The notes below the pieces were generated by a model. It had not been told where the DNA came from, did not search any database, and saw nothing but the letters and a program-made list of their open reading frames with translations. Shown here in pieces: positions 1 through 8,264 of a stretch of DNA of 64,000 nucleotides. Origin of the DNA: Pseudomonas cuatrocienegasensis (GTDB lineage Bacteria; Pseudomonadota; Gammaproteobacteria; Pseudomonadales; Pseudomonadaceae); assembly GCF_900110925.1 (NCBI RefSeq), contig NZ_FOFP01000006.1, forward strand, positions 174,021 through 238,020. Reading direction: 5' to 3'. Every line of letters begins with the position of its first letter. Position 1 is the first letter of the stretch. A program made the translations under genes and the position numbers.

Positions 1-495
1 CAGGGCAAAGCTCAGCCACATGCCGTAAATCAGCAGGCTTTCGCGCGGCCCAGGTGGCAACTCCAGCGGGTGCGACCACACCAGCAACAGCGTATAGCCG
101 GCCAGCGCCAGACCCGACAGGGTGATGGTGAACAGCCACGGCAGGGTCGCCGCGGCGATGGTCAGCGGCACCAGGTAGTAGGACACGAAAGGATTGGCCG
201 AGCCACCGGCGTAATACAGCAACACGCTGTGGATGATCAGGTCGAAGCCCAGTTGCACTGCGTATTCCTGCTCGGTCACCGGCCAAGGGCCGCGCAGGCG
301 CAAGGCGGTGCCCAGGCACAGCACCAGCGACACGGCCAGGGTCAGGCTGAGCTCGGTCCAGGGCAGCGGCAGCAAGCCGGACTTGTAGGCCAGACCGACC
401 GAGCCGGCCTGGGCCGCGAGCACCAGGATACGGATCAGGGTCAGGCGCCAGAGGTTCTGGCGACTGGCCGATAGCAGTTGGACGGGTGCGAGCAT
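1..495 (-). CDS. roxS: RegB/PrrB-family redox sensor histidine kinase RoxS, 5' part only
   Basis: Membrane sensor kinase of the RegB/PrrB/RoxS family, which senses quinone and respiratory redox state and phosphorylates a RegA/RoxR-type regulator. Only the first 165 residues are in the window; the kinase domain lies beyond position 1. The visible part is almost entirely hydrophobic, with several membrane helices. It contains the family hallmark GGSANPF at residues 97-103, the conserved GGxxNPF heptapeptide linked to quinone sensing in RegB. The ATG start at 495 is the first in frame. Opposite it, on the plus strand, lies the SIMPL gene; the same pairing exists in P. aeruginosa (roxS PA4494 and PA4492, from memory). 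Identity is firm because of the heptapeptide and the membrane layout. Confidence 0.88.
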   Translation of the reverse strand, partial: MLAPVQLLSASRQNLWRLTLIRILVLAAQAGSVGLAYKSGLLPLPWTELSLTLAVSLVLCLGTALRLRGPWPVTEQEYAVQLGFDLIIHSVLLYYAGGSANPFVSYYLVPLTIAAATLPWLFTITLSGLALAGYTLLLVWSHPLELPPGPRESLLIYGMWLSFAL

Positions 496-795
496 CAACA
501 ATCCTCTACGCTCTATCTGAGCCTGGCGAGTATAACCAAGCGTACCGATGCGCTACTGCGGCAACACGCCGCAGCGATTACAAGCTGACGCTAGGGTCTG
601 CTTTCGTTTCGTCGCGAACCGCCTTGCTGCGAACGAAACGGCAACAGGCCCTCAGAGAAGGATCGCCTCTGAAAATCGGCGGTCAGATAGTGGCAGATAT
701 TTTTTCAACACGGATTAACCCGAATCGGTCATCCGCCTCGTCTACCCTTGTGAACGCGGCCAATGGGCCGCATACGTCACGGATAAGGAATCACC
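496..795. other. Divergent intergenic region between roxS and the SIMPL gene
   Basis: This stretch should hold the roxS promoter on the minus strand and the SIMPL promoter on the plus strand. Reading frames across it show no protein-like content. It carries an imperfect palindromic repeat at 593-652, related to copies at 41775-41833 and 52342-52392. The sequence after the repeat is more AT-rich and is the likely promoter area for the downstream gene, but I could not pick a convincing -35/-10 pair. Confidence 0.5.
593..652. repeat. Palindromic intergenic repeat, AGGGTCTG family, copy 1
   Basis: The left end starts AGGGTCTG and the right end finishes in CAGGCCCT, with TTTCGTTTCG and CGAACGAAACG in the arms, so it can fold into an imperfect hairpin. 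Related copies lie at 41775-41833 and 52342-52392, all outside genes. It fits the REP-like palindromic repeats of Pseudomonas; function unknown. Confidence 0.6.
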
Positions 796-1503
796 ATGCA
801 GCCACTGTCCCGCCTTGCCACCGCCCTGGCCTTGAGCACTGCCGGTCTGTTCAGCATCGCCGCTCAGGCCGATGAGCCGCGCTACAACCAGATATCCATG
901 AGCACTCAGGTCAGCCATGAAGTGGCCCATGATCTGATGCAGGTCACCCTGTACACCGAAGCCCAGCAAAAGGATCCGGCCACTCTCGCCGCGGAGATCA
1001 CCCGTACCCTCAATGCCGGGCTGACCCAGGCCCGCGGTGTGAAAGGCGTGAGTGTGTCCCAAGGCAGCCGCAACAGCTATCCGGTGTACAGCGAGAAAGG
1101 TGAGGAAATCATCGCCTGGCGTGAGCGTGCCGAGATCCGCCTGGAAAGCGCCGATTTCGCAGCCCTCTCAAAGCTTACTGGCGACATGTTGAAAACCCTG
1201 AAGATGGGCGGCATGAGCTTCAGCATCGCCGACGCCACACGCAAGAAAGAAGAGGACACGCTGATCAAGGACGCCGTCGCAGCCTTCAAGGAGCGCGCGC
1301 AACTGACCACCGATGCGCTGGGTGGCAAGAGCTACAAGCTGGTCAGCCTCGGTCTCAACAGCGGCGGTTTCGTCCGCCCGCCAATGCGTATGGAAGCCAT
1401 GAAGGGCGCTTCGTTTTCCAGCGATAGCGTGACCCCGGAAGTCGAGGCGGGTACCAGCCAGGTAACACTGACCGCTGATGGTGTTATCGAAGTACAGATG
1501 TAA
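796..1503 (+). CDS. SIMPL-domain (DUF541) periplasmic protein
   Basis: A 235-residue exported protein of the SIMPL/DUF541 family (related to E. coli YggE). These periplasmic or outer-membrane-associated proteins are linked to stress tolerance, but their molecular activity is not settled. A signal peptide with an AQA cleavage site at about residue 25 is followed by one SIMPL domain running to the C-terminus. The ATG at 796 is preceded by AAGGA at a normal distance. It stands alone between roxS and the dipeptide locus. A perfect 14-bp inverted repeat follows shortly after the stop. The family call is firm; the cellular role is not known. Confidence 0.85.
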   Translation: MQPLSRLATALALSTAGLFSIAAQADEPRYNQISMSTQVSHEVAHDLMQVTLYTEAQQKDPATLAAEITRTLNAGLTQARGVKGVSVSQGSRNSYPVYSEKGEEIIAWRERAEIRLESADFAALSKLTGDMLKTLKMGGMSFSIADATRKKEEDTLIKDAVAAFKERAQLTTDALGGKSYKLVSLGLNSGGFVRPPMRMEAMKGASFSSDSVTPEVEAGTSQVTLTADGVIEVQM

Positions 1504-1534
1504 TTGAGGTAATCCCCGCGCTGAGCACACTTAG

Positions 1535-1568
1535 CCATGAGGTTGCGAACACTGTCGCAACCTCATGG
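1535..1568. other. Perfect 14-bp inverted repeat downstream of the SIMPL gene
   Basis: The arms CCATGAGGTTGCGA and its exact complement flank a 6-base loop, ACACTG. There is no T-run, so it is not a standard intrinsic terminator. It could be an RNA 3'-end hairpin or a protein-binding palindrome between the SIMPL gene and dppA. Confidence 0.6.
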
Positions 1569-1710
1569 CAACACCCCGCCTGGTTTTCGGCACACCCCGT
1601 GCATAGCTTCCAACAAGGTCTAGGGTTAAGGCCCGGCTCGTCACGATCTGACACGCCACGCTTTCCTGCAGCAGACCCCTCACGGAAAACACAATAAACA
1701 TGAGGTAGCC

Positions 1711-3309
1711 ATGCACAAGAACGCCTTTATCCAGGCTTTTGTTGCCGCCGGCTTGATCGCCAGCGCCCCCTTCGCCCAGGCCGCCAGTACGCTGGTGTAC
1801 TGCTCCGAAGGCAGTCCAGCGGGCTTCGACCCCGGGCTCTATACCACCGGCACCGATTTCGATGCAGGCGCAGAAACCGTTTTCAATCGCCTGTCGCAGT
1901 TCGAGCGCGGTGGCACTGCCGTCACGCCTGGTTTGGCGGAAAAGTGGGACATCAGCGATGACGGTCTCACCTACACCTTCCACCTGCGCCAAGGCGTGAA
2001 ATTCCACACGACGGACTACTTCAAACCCAGTCGCGAATTCAACGCCGATGACGTGCTGTTCACCTTCAACCGTATGCTCAACAAGGACGACCCGTTCCGT
2101 AAGGCCTACCCGACGGAGTTTCCGTACTTCACCGACATGGGTATGGACAACAATATCGCCAAGATCGAGAAGCTCGACGATCACAGGGTGCGCTTTACCC
2201 TCAACACCGTTGATGCGGCTTTTATCCAGAACATGGCGATGAGCTTCGCATCGATCCACTCGGCCGAGTATGCAGACCAGTTGCTCAAGGCTGGCAAAGC
2301 ATCGGACATCAACCAGAAGCCCATCGGCACCGGCCCGTTCGTGTTCAGCCGTTACCAGAAGGACGCGCAGATTCGCTACAAGGGCAACAAGGAATACTGG
2401 CTCCCCGAGGACGTGAAGATCGACAACCTGATCTTCGCCATCAACACCGACCCGTCCGTTCGCATGCAGAAGCTGCGCGCCGGCGAATGCCATGTCAGCG
2501 TGTTCCCGCGCCCAGCCGACCTGGAAACACTGAAGAAAGATCCAAAACTGCAGATGCCCGAACAGGCTGGCTTCAACGTCGGCTACCTGGCTTACAACAC
2601 CGAGCACAAGCCGTTCGATAAGCTTGAAGTGCGCCAGGCCATGGACATGGCGGTGAACAAGCAGGCGATCATCAACGCCGTGTACCAGGGCGCCGGCCAG
2701 GTGGCGGTCAATGGCATGCCACCGACTCAGTGGTCCTATGACGACACCATCAAGGACACCCCCTACAACCCGGAAAAGGCCAAGGAACTGCTCAAGGCCG
2801 CTGGCGTGCCAGAAGGCACCGAAATCACCCTGTGGGCCATGCCCGTGCAGCGCCCGTACAACCCCAACGCCAAGCTGATGGCCGAGATGCTCCAGGCCGA
2901 CTGGGCCAAGATCGGCATCAAGGCACGCATCGTCAGCTACGAATGGGGCGAGTACAACAAGCGCGCCAAGGCCGGCGAGCATGACGCGCTGCTGATCGGC
3001 TGGACCGGTGACAACGGTGACCCCGATAACTGGCTGGGCGTGCTCTACGGCTGCGACTCTATCGGCGGCAACAACTACAGCCGCCTGTGCAACAGGGAGT
3101 TCGACGGGCTGCTGAAAAAGGCCAAGGCGATCAATGATCGGGAGGAGCGCACGGCGCTGTACAAACAGGCCCAGCATCTGCTCAAGGCCGACGTGCAGAA
3201 CACGCCAATTGCCCACTCAACGGTGTATCAGCCAATGAGTACGCGGGTTAAGGACTTCAAGATCAGCCCCTTCGGAATCAACTCCTTTTATGGTGTAAGC
3301 ATCGAGTAA
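1711..3309 (+). CDS. dppA: Dipeptide ABC transporter periplasmic binding protein (DppA family)
   Basis: Extracellular solute-binding protein family 5 (532 residues), which captures di- or oligopeptides for the DppBCDF importer. The signal peptide ends with AQA at residue 24, and the mature protein starts with the VYCSEGSPAGFDP segment typical of DppA. Family motifs such as YTFHLRQGVKFH and YNPEKAKELL are present. The ATG at 1711 lies after a GAGG-type ribosome site. It sits upstream of, and convergent to, the mdpA peptidase gene, as dppA1/dppA2 do in P. aeruginosa. It is closely similar to the broken paralogue at 5526-7075 and is probably the only functional DppA in this window. Exact peptide specificity cannot be read from sequence. 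Confidence 0.9.
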   Translation: MHKNAFIQAFVAAGLIASAPFAQAASTLVYCSEGSPAGFDPGLYTTGTDFDAGAETVFNRLSQFERGGTAVTPGLAEKWDISDDGLTYTFHLRQGVKFHTTDYFKPSREFNADDVLFTFNRMLNKDDPFRKAYPTEFPYFTDMGMDNNIAKIEKLDDHRVRFTLNTVDAAFIQNMAMSFASIHSAEYADQLLKAGKASDINQKPIGTGPFVFSRYQKDAQIRYKGNKEYWLPEDVKIDNLIFAINTDPSVRMQKLRAGECHVSVFPRPADLETLKKDPKLQMPEQAGFNVGYLAYNTEHKPFDKLEVRQAMDMAVNKQAIINAVYQGAGQVAVNGMPPTQWSYDDTIKDTPYNPEKAKELLKAAGVPEGTEITLWAMPVQRPYNPNAKLMAEMLQADWAKIGIKARIVSYEWGEYNKRAKAGEHDALLIGWTGDNGDPDNWLGVLYGCDSIGGNNYSRLCNREFDGLLKKAKAINDREERTALYKQAQHLLKADVQNTPIAHSTVYQPMSTRVKDFKISPFGINSFYGVSIE

Positions 3310-3328
3310 CGCAGTCGCGTAAATGAAA

Positions 3329-3353
3329 ACGCCCGGCCGATTGGCCGGGCGTT
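3329..3353 (+). terminator. Intrinsic terminator between convergent dppA and mdpA
   Basis: A strong GC-rich stem (AACGCCCGGCC with its complement around GATT) is followed by a T-rich stretch on the plus strand. An A-rich stretch on the other side allows use from both directions. It lies exactly between the converging ends of dppA and mdpA. Confidence 0.85.
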
Positions 3354-3372
3354 TCTGTTTCTAGCAAGCTGG

Positions 3373-4602
3373 TTACGCGCCAAGCCCAAAGGGATCGTCC
3401 ACCGAATGGCTCGGCTGGGTAAACCAGCGCGGGCCGTTGGCGGTCATGTAGAAATGATCTTCCAGGCGAATGCCGAACTCGCCCGGCACGCAGATCATCG
3501 GTTCATTGCTGAAGCACATGCCCTCTGCCAGCGGGGTGTTATCGCCGTCGACCAGATAAGGCCCCTCGTGAATGTCCAGGCCGATGCCGTGGCCGGTACG
3601 GTGCGGCAAACCTGGCAAGCTGTAGCCAGGTCCAAGCCCGCCCTCCTCCAGGCTACGCCGCGCCGCAGCGTCCACCGCCGCACAGGGTGCTCCCAGAGTG
3701 GCCGCCTCGAACGCCGCCTGCTGAGCGGCTTTCTCTTTGTCCCAGAACGCGCGCTGGCGCGCGCTGGGCGTGCCGAAAACGTAGCTGCGGGTGATGTCCG
3801 ACAGGTAGCTGTGAAGCTTGCAGCCGGTGTCGATCAGCACCATGTCGCCGTCCTTGAGCCGCTGCGCATGCTTGACCCCATGGGGGAAGGCACTGGCCGC
3901 ACCAAACAGCACGATGCAAAAGATCGAGCCTGGCGCACCGACACGACGATGAGCCTCGCGGATGAACTCGGCGACTTCGGTGGTGCTGATGCCTTCATGG
4001 AGGATGCTCGCAGCCGCCTTGTGTACTTCCAGGGTCATGTCCTTGGCACGCTGCATCAGGGCGATTTCGGCGGGCGATTTACACTGGCGGCAGGCCGTGG
4101 TGATGCGTCCGGCGTCGACGAAACGGTAACCGCTGGTCAGTTGGCGGATGCCCTCGAACATGAAAAAAGGCAAGGAAGAACAAATACCTAGCTGCGGCTG
4201 CGCACCATCATTGGGCAAAACTTCCAGGCGCTTCAGGCAGTTCAGAAGCAGCGCATAAGGGCTTTCATGCTCCTGCCAGGTATTGATCGCGCCGGGCACG
4301 ACCTGGAAGTCGTGTATCGTGCCCTCCTCGAACGCCGGCGCCAGATACTCCAGTGCGCCGCTGGCCGGCAGAATTGCGCCGACCATGCGCTCGCTGGCAT
4401 TCCACTGCACGCCCGTGAAGTACTGCAAGTTGCTGCCTGCAGCAAGAAACAGCGCGGCGATGCCCTGCTCACGCATCAACACCTGAGCCCGTGCGATACG
4501 CGCCTGGTACTCCGCCTCGCTGATCGGCAGCGCACCGGCCGTCATGTCCTGCAGGCGCGCCAAGGCCTGCTCCGGCGTGCTGCCGCCCACTCCCAGTGTC
4601 AT
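3373..4602 (-). CDS. mdpA: M24-family metallo-dipeptidase MdpA (Xaa-Pro peptidase type)
   Basis: A cytoplasmic aminopeptidase/dipeptidase of the M24 pita-bread fold that would split imported dipeptides. With the start at 4602 it is 409 residues. The C-terminal catalytic domain has the five metal ligands: Asp258 (IDTG), Asp269 (SDIT), His338 (TGHGIG), Glu367 (NEP) and Glu381 (RLED). The frame is open further upstream to 4674, but that extension runs into the operator palindrome, so the ATG giving MTLGVGG is preferred. It is divergent from psdR. In P. aeruginosa, PsdR represses mdpA and the dpp genes, and the palindrome at 4660-4684 fits that control here. Confidence 0.88.
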   Translation of the reverse strand: MTLGVGGSTPEQALARLQDMTAGALPISEAEYQARIARAQVLMREQGIAALFLAAGSNLQYFTGVQWNASERMVGAILPASGALEYLAPAFEEGTIHDFQVVPGAINTWQEHESPYALLLNCLKRLEVLPNDGAQPQLGICSSLPFFMFEGIRQLTSGYRFVDAGRITTACRQCKSPAEIALMQRAKDMTLEVHKAAASILHEGISTTEVAEFIREAHRRVGAPGSIFCIVLFGAASAFPHGVKHAQRLKDGDMVLIDTGCKLHSYLSDITRSYVFGTPSARQRAFWDKEKAAQQAAFEAATLGAPCAAVDAAARRSLEEGGLGPGYSLPGLPHRTGHGIGLDIHEGPYLVDGDNTPLAEGMCFSNEPMICVPGEFGIRLEDHFYMTANGPRWFTQPSHSVDDPFGLGA

Positions 4603-4659
4603 TTGCCCATCCTCGTCTGACGCCCACAACGCACATCGTCGCTGGCAATTCGCTGCGGC

Positions 4660-4717
4660 AAAATTTAAGTCCAACTTAAATTTTGGTCAAAGTTTTTTTC
4701 AGCTGGACTTAAAAGGC
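4660..4717. promoter_or_regulatory. Candidate PsdR operator region between mdpA and psdR
   Basis: A perfect palindrome with 11-bp arms (AAAATTTAAGT and its complement) around CCA occupies 4660-4684. A second half-site, GGACTTAA, lies at 4706-4713, complementary to the TTAAGTCC of the palindrome. The sites sit in the 185-bp divergent region shared by mdpA and psdR. ACTTAA-containing sites also precede the downstream dppA copy. Binding by PsdR is inferred from position and from the known role of PsdR; it is not shown by sequence alone. Confidence 0.7.
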
Positions 4718-4787
4718 TACTCGCACCGGGCTGAAGTCCCTGTCGCTCATGGCTATACTGCGACGATCCGAATAGCGAACCACTTCC

Positions 4788-5354
4788 ATGACCGCAGATC
4801 GCATTGGCGAACGCTTGCGCCGCTACCGGCGGGCCGCCGGCAAGACCCTCAATCAAGTAGCGGCCGACGCAGGCCTGACCGCCAGCTTCCTGTCCCAGGC
4901 AGAGCGCAACCTGACTGGCGTATCGCTGTCGTCGCTGGCGAGCATCGCCAAGTCGCTCGACATACCGCTCAACATGCTGTTCGACCAACCCGCCCAGGTG
5001 CAGCCGGATTCCCACGTCAACGAGCGGGTGCGCTACACCGTAGGCAGCCAATTGCTGGCCTACGAGCGCCTGTCCAGTACCTTTCCCGGCAACTCGATCA
5101 ATGCGGTGAAGATGAATATCCCAGTGGGGTATCAGTCGGAACTGATCGCTCATGAGGGCGTGGAATTCTCCTACGTGCTCAGCGGGCAGATCGTCTACAC
5201 CATCGAGGGTCGCGAGTATCCCCTAGGCCCCGGCGACTCAGTGCATTTCGATGCCGGCAAGCTGCATCGCCTGGCCAATATCGCCGATGCGCCGGCCGAA
5301 GTGCTGACCATGACCACCATGGCGCTATTCGGCGACCACCCTGCCAACGAGTGA
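4788..5354 (+). CDS. psdR: XRE-family repressor with cupin domain, PsdR
   Basis: A 188-residue transcriptional regulator with an N-terminal helix-turn-helix (about residues 6-62, containing TLNQVAADAGLTASFLSQAE) and a C-terminal cupin ligand-binding barrel (about residues 105-180, with GDSVHFDAGKLHRLAN). The layout and the mdpA/dpp context match PsdR of P. aeruginosa, a repressor of dipeptide uptake and processing. It is divergent from mdpA and upstream of the dppA pseudogene, with candidate operators on both sides, so autoregulation is likely. The inducer would bind the cupin domain; its identity cannot be read from sequence. Confidence 0.88.
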   Translation: MTADRIGERLRRYRRAAGKTLNQVAADAGLTASFLSQAERNLTGVSLSSLASIAKSLDIPLNMLFDQPAQVQPDSHVNERVRYTVGSQLLAYERLSSTFPGNSINAVKMNIPVGYQSELIAHEGVEFSYVLSGQIVYTIEGREYPLGPGDSVHFDAGKLHRLANIADAPAEVLTMTTMALFGDHPANE

Positions 5355-5389
5355 ATTTTTGCTCCAATTCGGGGCAATTATGCGCAATG

Positions 5390-5440
5390 TTAGTGCTGCT
5401 TAATTTTTGTTGACCGCAATTTCAGCATGACTTAATTTCG
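5390..5440. promoter_or_regulatory. Candidate PsdR sites upstream of the broken dppA
   Basis: Two ACTTAA-like elements lie here: GCTTAATTTTT at about 5398-5408 and GACTTAATTTC at about 5430-5440. They resemble the arms of the mdpA-psdR palindrome and sit in the upstream region of the dpp operon. The match is weaker than at 4660-4684 and neither forms a perfect palindrome. Confidence 0.5.
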
Positions 5441-5525
5441 AGCTCGACCCGGTGGGCTATCCGCCTTCACCGCATTCCGAGCTCGCGCTGAACCCAGGCG
5501 CGAACAAAAAGAAAAAGAGGTTCGC

Positions 5526-7075
5526 ATGCGCATGTCTCCCCTGTGCAAGGCCCTGCTCACCGCAGGCCTGCTCACCAGTGCTTCGTTCGCCCAGGCCAGT
5601 AACCTGGTGTATTGCTCCGAAGGCAGCCCGGGCGGTTTCGACCCCGGCCTGTACACCACCGGCACCGACTTCGATGCCTCGTCGGAAACCATGTTCAACC
5701 GCCTGGCCGAGTTCGAGCGCGGCGGTACCAAGGCGCAACCGTCGCTGGCCACCTCGTGGGATATCAGCGAAGACGGTCTGACCTACACCTTCCACCTGCG
5801 CGAAGGGGTCAAGTTTCACAGCACCGATTACTTCAAGCCGACCCGCGACTTCAATGCCGACGACGTACTGTTCACCTTCCAGCGCATGCTCGATCGCGAC
5901 CACCCGTTCCGCAAGGCGTACCCCAGCGAGTTCCCGTACTTCACCGATATGGGCCTGGACCAGAACATCGCCAAGATCGAGAAGACCGACGACAAGACCG
6001 TGGTCTTTACCCTCAACGCCGTAGACGCCGCCTTCGTGCAGAACCTGGCGATGAGCTTCGCCGCCGTGCACTCGGCCGAATATGCCGACCAGTTGCTCAA
6101 GTCCGGCAAGGCATCGCAGATCAACCAGCAGCCAATCGGCACCGGCCCGTTTGTGTTCAGCCGCTACCAGAAGGACGCGGTGATCCGCTTCAAGGGCAAC
6201 AAGGAATACTGGGCGCCCGAGCAGGTGAAGATCGATAACCTGATCTTCTCGATCAACACCGACACCTCAGTGCGCACCCAGAAACTGCGCGCCGGCGAAT
6301 GTCACGTCACCCTCAACCCGCGCCCGGCCGACCTCCAGGGCCTGCAAGCGGACAAGAACCTCAGTGTGCCGACCGAGCCGGGCTACAACCTCGGCTACAT
6401 CGCCTACAACATATGGCCGTGAACAAGTCAGCGATCATCGATGCCGTGTACCAGGGCGCCGGCCAACTGGCCGTCAACGGCATGCCGCCGACCCAGTGGT
6501 CCTATGACGAGTCGATCAAGGACGCGCCCTACAACCCGGAAAAAGCCAAGGAGCTGCTCAAGGCCGCCGGGGTGAAGGAAGGCACCGAGATCACCCTGTG
6601 GGCCATGCCTGTACAGCGCCCCTACAACCCCAACGCCCGGCTGATGGCTGAAATGCTGCAGAACGACTGGGCCAAGGTCGGTATAAAGGCACGCATCGTC
6701 AGCTACGAGTGGGGCGAGTACATCAAGCGCGCCCATGCCGGCGAGCACGACGCCATGCTGATCGGCTGGACCGGCGACAACGGTGACCCCGACAACTGGC
6801 TCGGCACCCTGTACGGCTGCGCCTCGGTAGACGGCAACAACTTCTCCAAATGGTGCGATGCCGAATACGACAAGCTGGTGGTCGCCGCCAAGCGCGTCAC
6901 CGATCAGCAAGAGCGCAGCGAGCTATACAAGCAGGCTCAGGTGGTGCTCAAGCGTGAGGTGCCGATTACCCCGATCGCCCACTCCACCGTCTACCAGCCG
7001 ATGCGCGCCAGCGTGAAAGGCTTCCAGATCAGCCCCTTCGGGCGCAACAGCTTCATCGGTGTGAGCAACGACTGA
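5526..7075 (+). pseudogene. DppA-family binding protein gene broken by an internal deletion and frameshift
   Basis: A second family-5 peptide-binding protein gene, colinear with the intact copy at 1711-3309, including a signal peptide ending in AQA at residue 24. The reading frame follows dppA to about 6411, where GYIAYN runs into IWP and a TGA at 6420-6422. Homology resumes at 6413 in another frame with MAVNK. Compared with the intact paralogue about 46 bp are missing (the TEHKPFDKLEVRQAMD segment), so deletion and frameshift coincide. The 5' part encodes only 298 residues without the C-terminal lobe, so function as a binding protein is unlikely. It is the first cistron before dppB. A sequencing or assembly error could mimic this, but it would have to remove 46 bases. 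Confidence 0.85.
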
Positions 7076-7105
7076 TAGCTTTCGCGCACCGCCTTTAAAC
7101 GGTGA

Positions 7106-7125
7106 ACCCGGGCAAACGCCCGGGT
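7106..7125 (+). other. Hairpin between the broken dppA and dppB
   Basis: Perfect 8-bp arms ACCCGGGC and GCCCGGGT around AAAC lie 30 bases after the pseudogene stop. No T-run follows, so it may be a processing or attenuating hairpin that separates binding-protein and transporter expression rather than a full terminator. Confidence 0.5.
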
Positions 7126-7222
7126 CCCGCCGTGGTCGAACAGCTAACCTGCAACGTGGGCGGAGGAATCGCCAGAATTCCAGGCTGCTCGATACCGTTC
7201 TGATTAGGAGTTACCCACCCAC

Positions 7223-8233
7223 ATGCTGAGTTTCATTGCGCGCCGTCTGGGCTTGCTGATTCCCACCTTCTTCGGCATCACCCTGCTGACCTTCGCGCTC
7301 ATTCGCATGATCCCCGGAGACCCGGTGGAGGTGATGATGGGTGAACGCCGGGTCGACCCGCAGATGCACGCCGAAGCCATGGAGCGCCTGGGCCTGAACA
7401 AGCCGTTGTACGCTCAGTACATCGACTACATCAGCCAGTTGGCCCGCGGTGATCTAGGCGAGTCGCTGCGTACCCGCACACCGGTGTGGGACGAGTTCAC
7501 CACCCTGTTTCCCGCCACTCTGGAACTCACCCTCGCGGCTCTGCTGTTCGCTGGCAGCCTGGGGCTGATCGCCGGAGTGATTGCCGCGCTCAAGCGTGGC
7601 TCGCTATTCGATCATGGCGTGATGGGCATTTCCCTGGCCGGCTACTCCATGCCGATCTTCTGGTGGGGCCTGCTGCTGATCATGTGCTTCTCGGTATGGC
7701 TGGGCTGGACGCCGGTGTCCGGGCGTATCGACCTGCTCTACGACATCCCGCCAGTGACCGGTTTCATGCTCATCGACACCCTGCTCAGCGATGAGCAGGG
7801 TGCATTCGCCGACGCCCTGCACCACCTGATTCTGCCGGCCATCGTGCTCGGTACCATTCCGCTGGCAGTAATCGCCCGCATGACCCGCTCGGCAATGCTC
7901 GAAGTGCTGCGTGAGGACTATATCCGTACCGCGCGGGCCAAGGGCCTGTCGCCGGCGCGGGTGGTGTTCGTGCATGGTCTGCGCAACGCACTGATCCCGG
8001 TACTCACAGTGTTTGGCCTGCAGATCGGGGCGTTGCTCGCCGGTGCCGTGCTGACCGAAACCATTTTCTCCTGGCCGGGCATCGGCAAATGGCTGATCGA
8101 GTCGATTGGCGCGCGTGACTACCCGGTGGTGCAGAACGGCATCCTGCTGATCGCCTGCCTGGTGATCCTGGTCAACTTCGTGGTGGACATCCTGTATGGA
8201 TTGGCTAATCCACGTATTCGCCATCAGAAATAA
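7223..8233 (+). CDS. dppB: Dipeptide ABC transporter permease DppB
   Basis: Inner-membrane permease of the peptide importer, 336 residues, with about six membrane helices. The N-terminal LSFIARRLGLLIPTFFGI segment and the GDPVEV motif are typical of the DppB/OppB type. The cytoplasmic EAA loop that contacts the ATPases is visible as EDYIRTARAKGLSPARV near residue 230. TAGGAG lies about 12 bases upstream of the ATG. It starts the dppBCDF block and pairs with DppC. It must rely on a binding protein encoded elsewhere, most plausibly the intact DppA at 1711-3309, because the adjacent one is broken. Confidence 0.93.
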   Translation: MLSFIARRLGLLIPTFFGITLLTFALIRMIPGDPVEVMMGERRVDPQMHAEAMERLGLNKPLYAQYIDYISQLARGDLGESLRTRTPVWDEFTTLFPATLELTLAALLFAGSLGLIAGVIAALKRGSLFDHGVMGISLAGYSMPIFWWGLLLIMCFSVWLGWTPVSGRIDLLYDIPPVTGFMLIDTLLSDEQGAFADALHHLILPAIVLGTIPLAVIARMTRSAMLEVLREDYIRTARAKGLSPARVVFVHGLRNALIPVLTVFGLQIGALLAGAVLTETIFSWPGIGKWLIESIGARDYPVVQNGILLIACLVILVNFVVDILYGLANPRIRHQK

Positions 8234-8264
8234 GGAAGGCGCCGTGCACGACTACACCGATTGC

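Noticed and set aside
486..875. Open frame across the roxS-SIMPL intergenic region
   Set aside because: It covers a palindromic repeat and overlaps the signal peptide of the SIMPL gene in another frame.
1531..3216. A 561-codon open frame opposite dppA
   Set aside because: It is the complement of a clear DppA gene, rich in His, Val and Gly from GC-rich codons, with no family pattern.
6299..6412. The upstream part of the second reading frame in the broken dppA as a separate gene
   Set aside because: Its first 38 codons are out of frame with the DppA homology and read as shadow sequence; only the part after 6413 is dppA-like.
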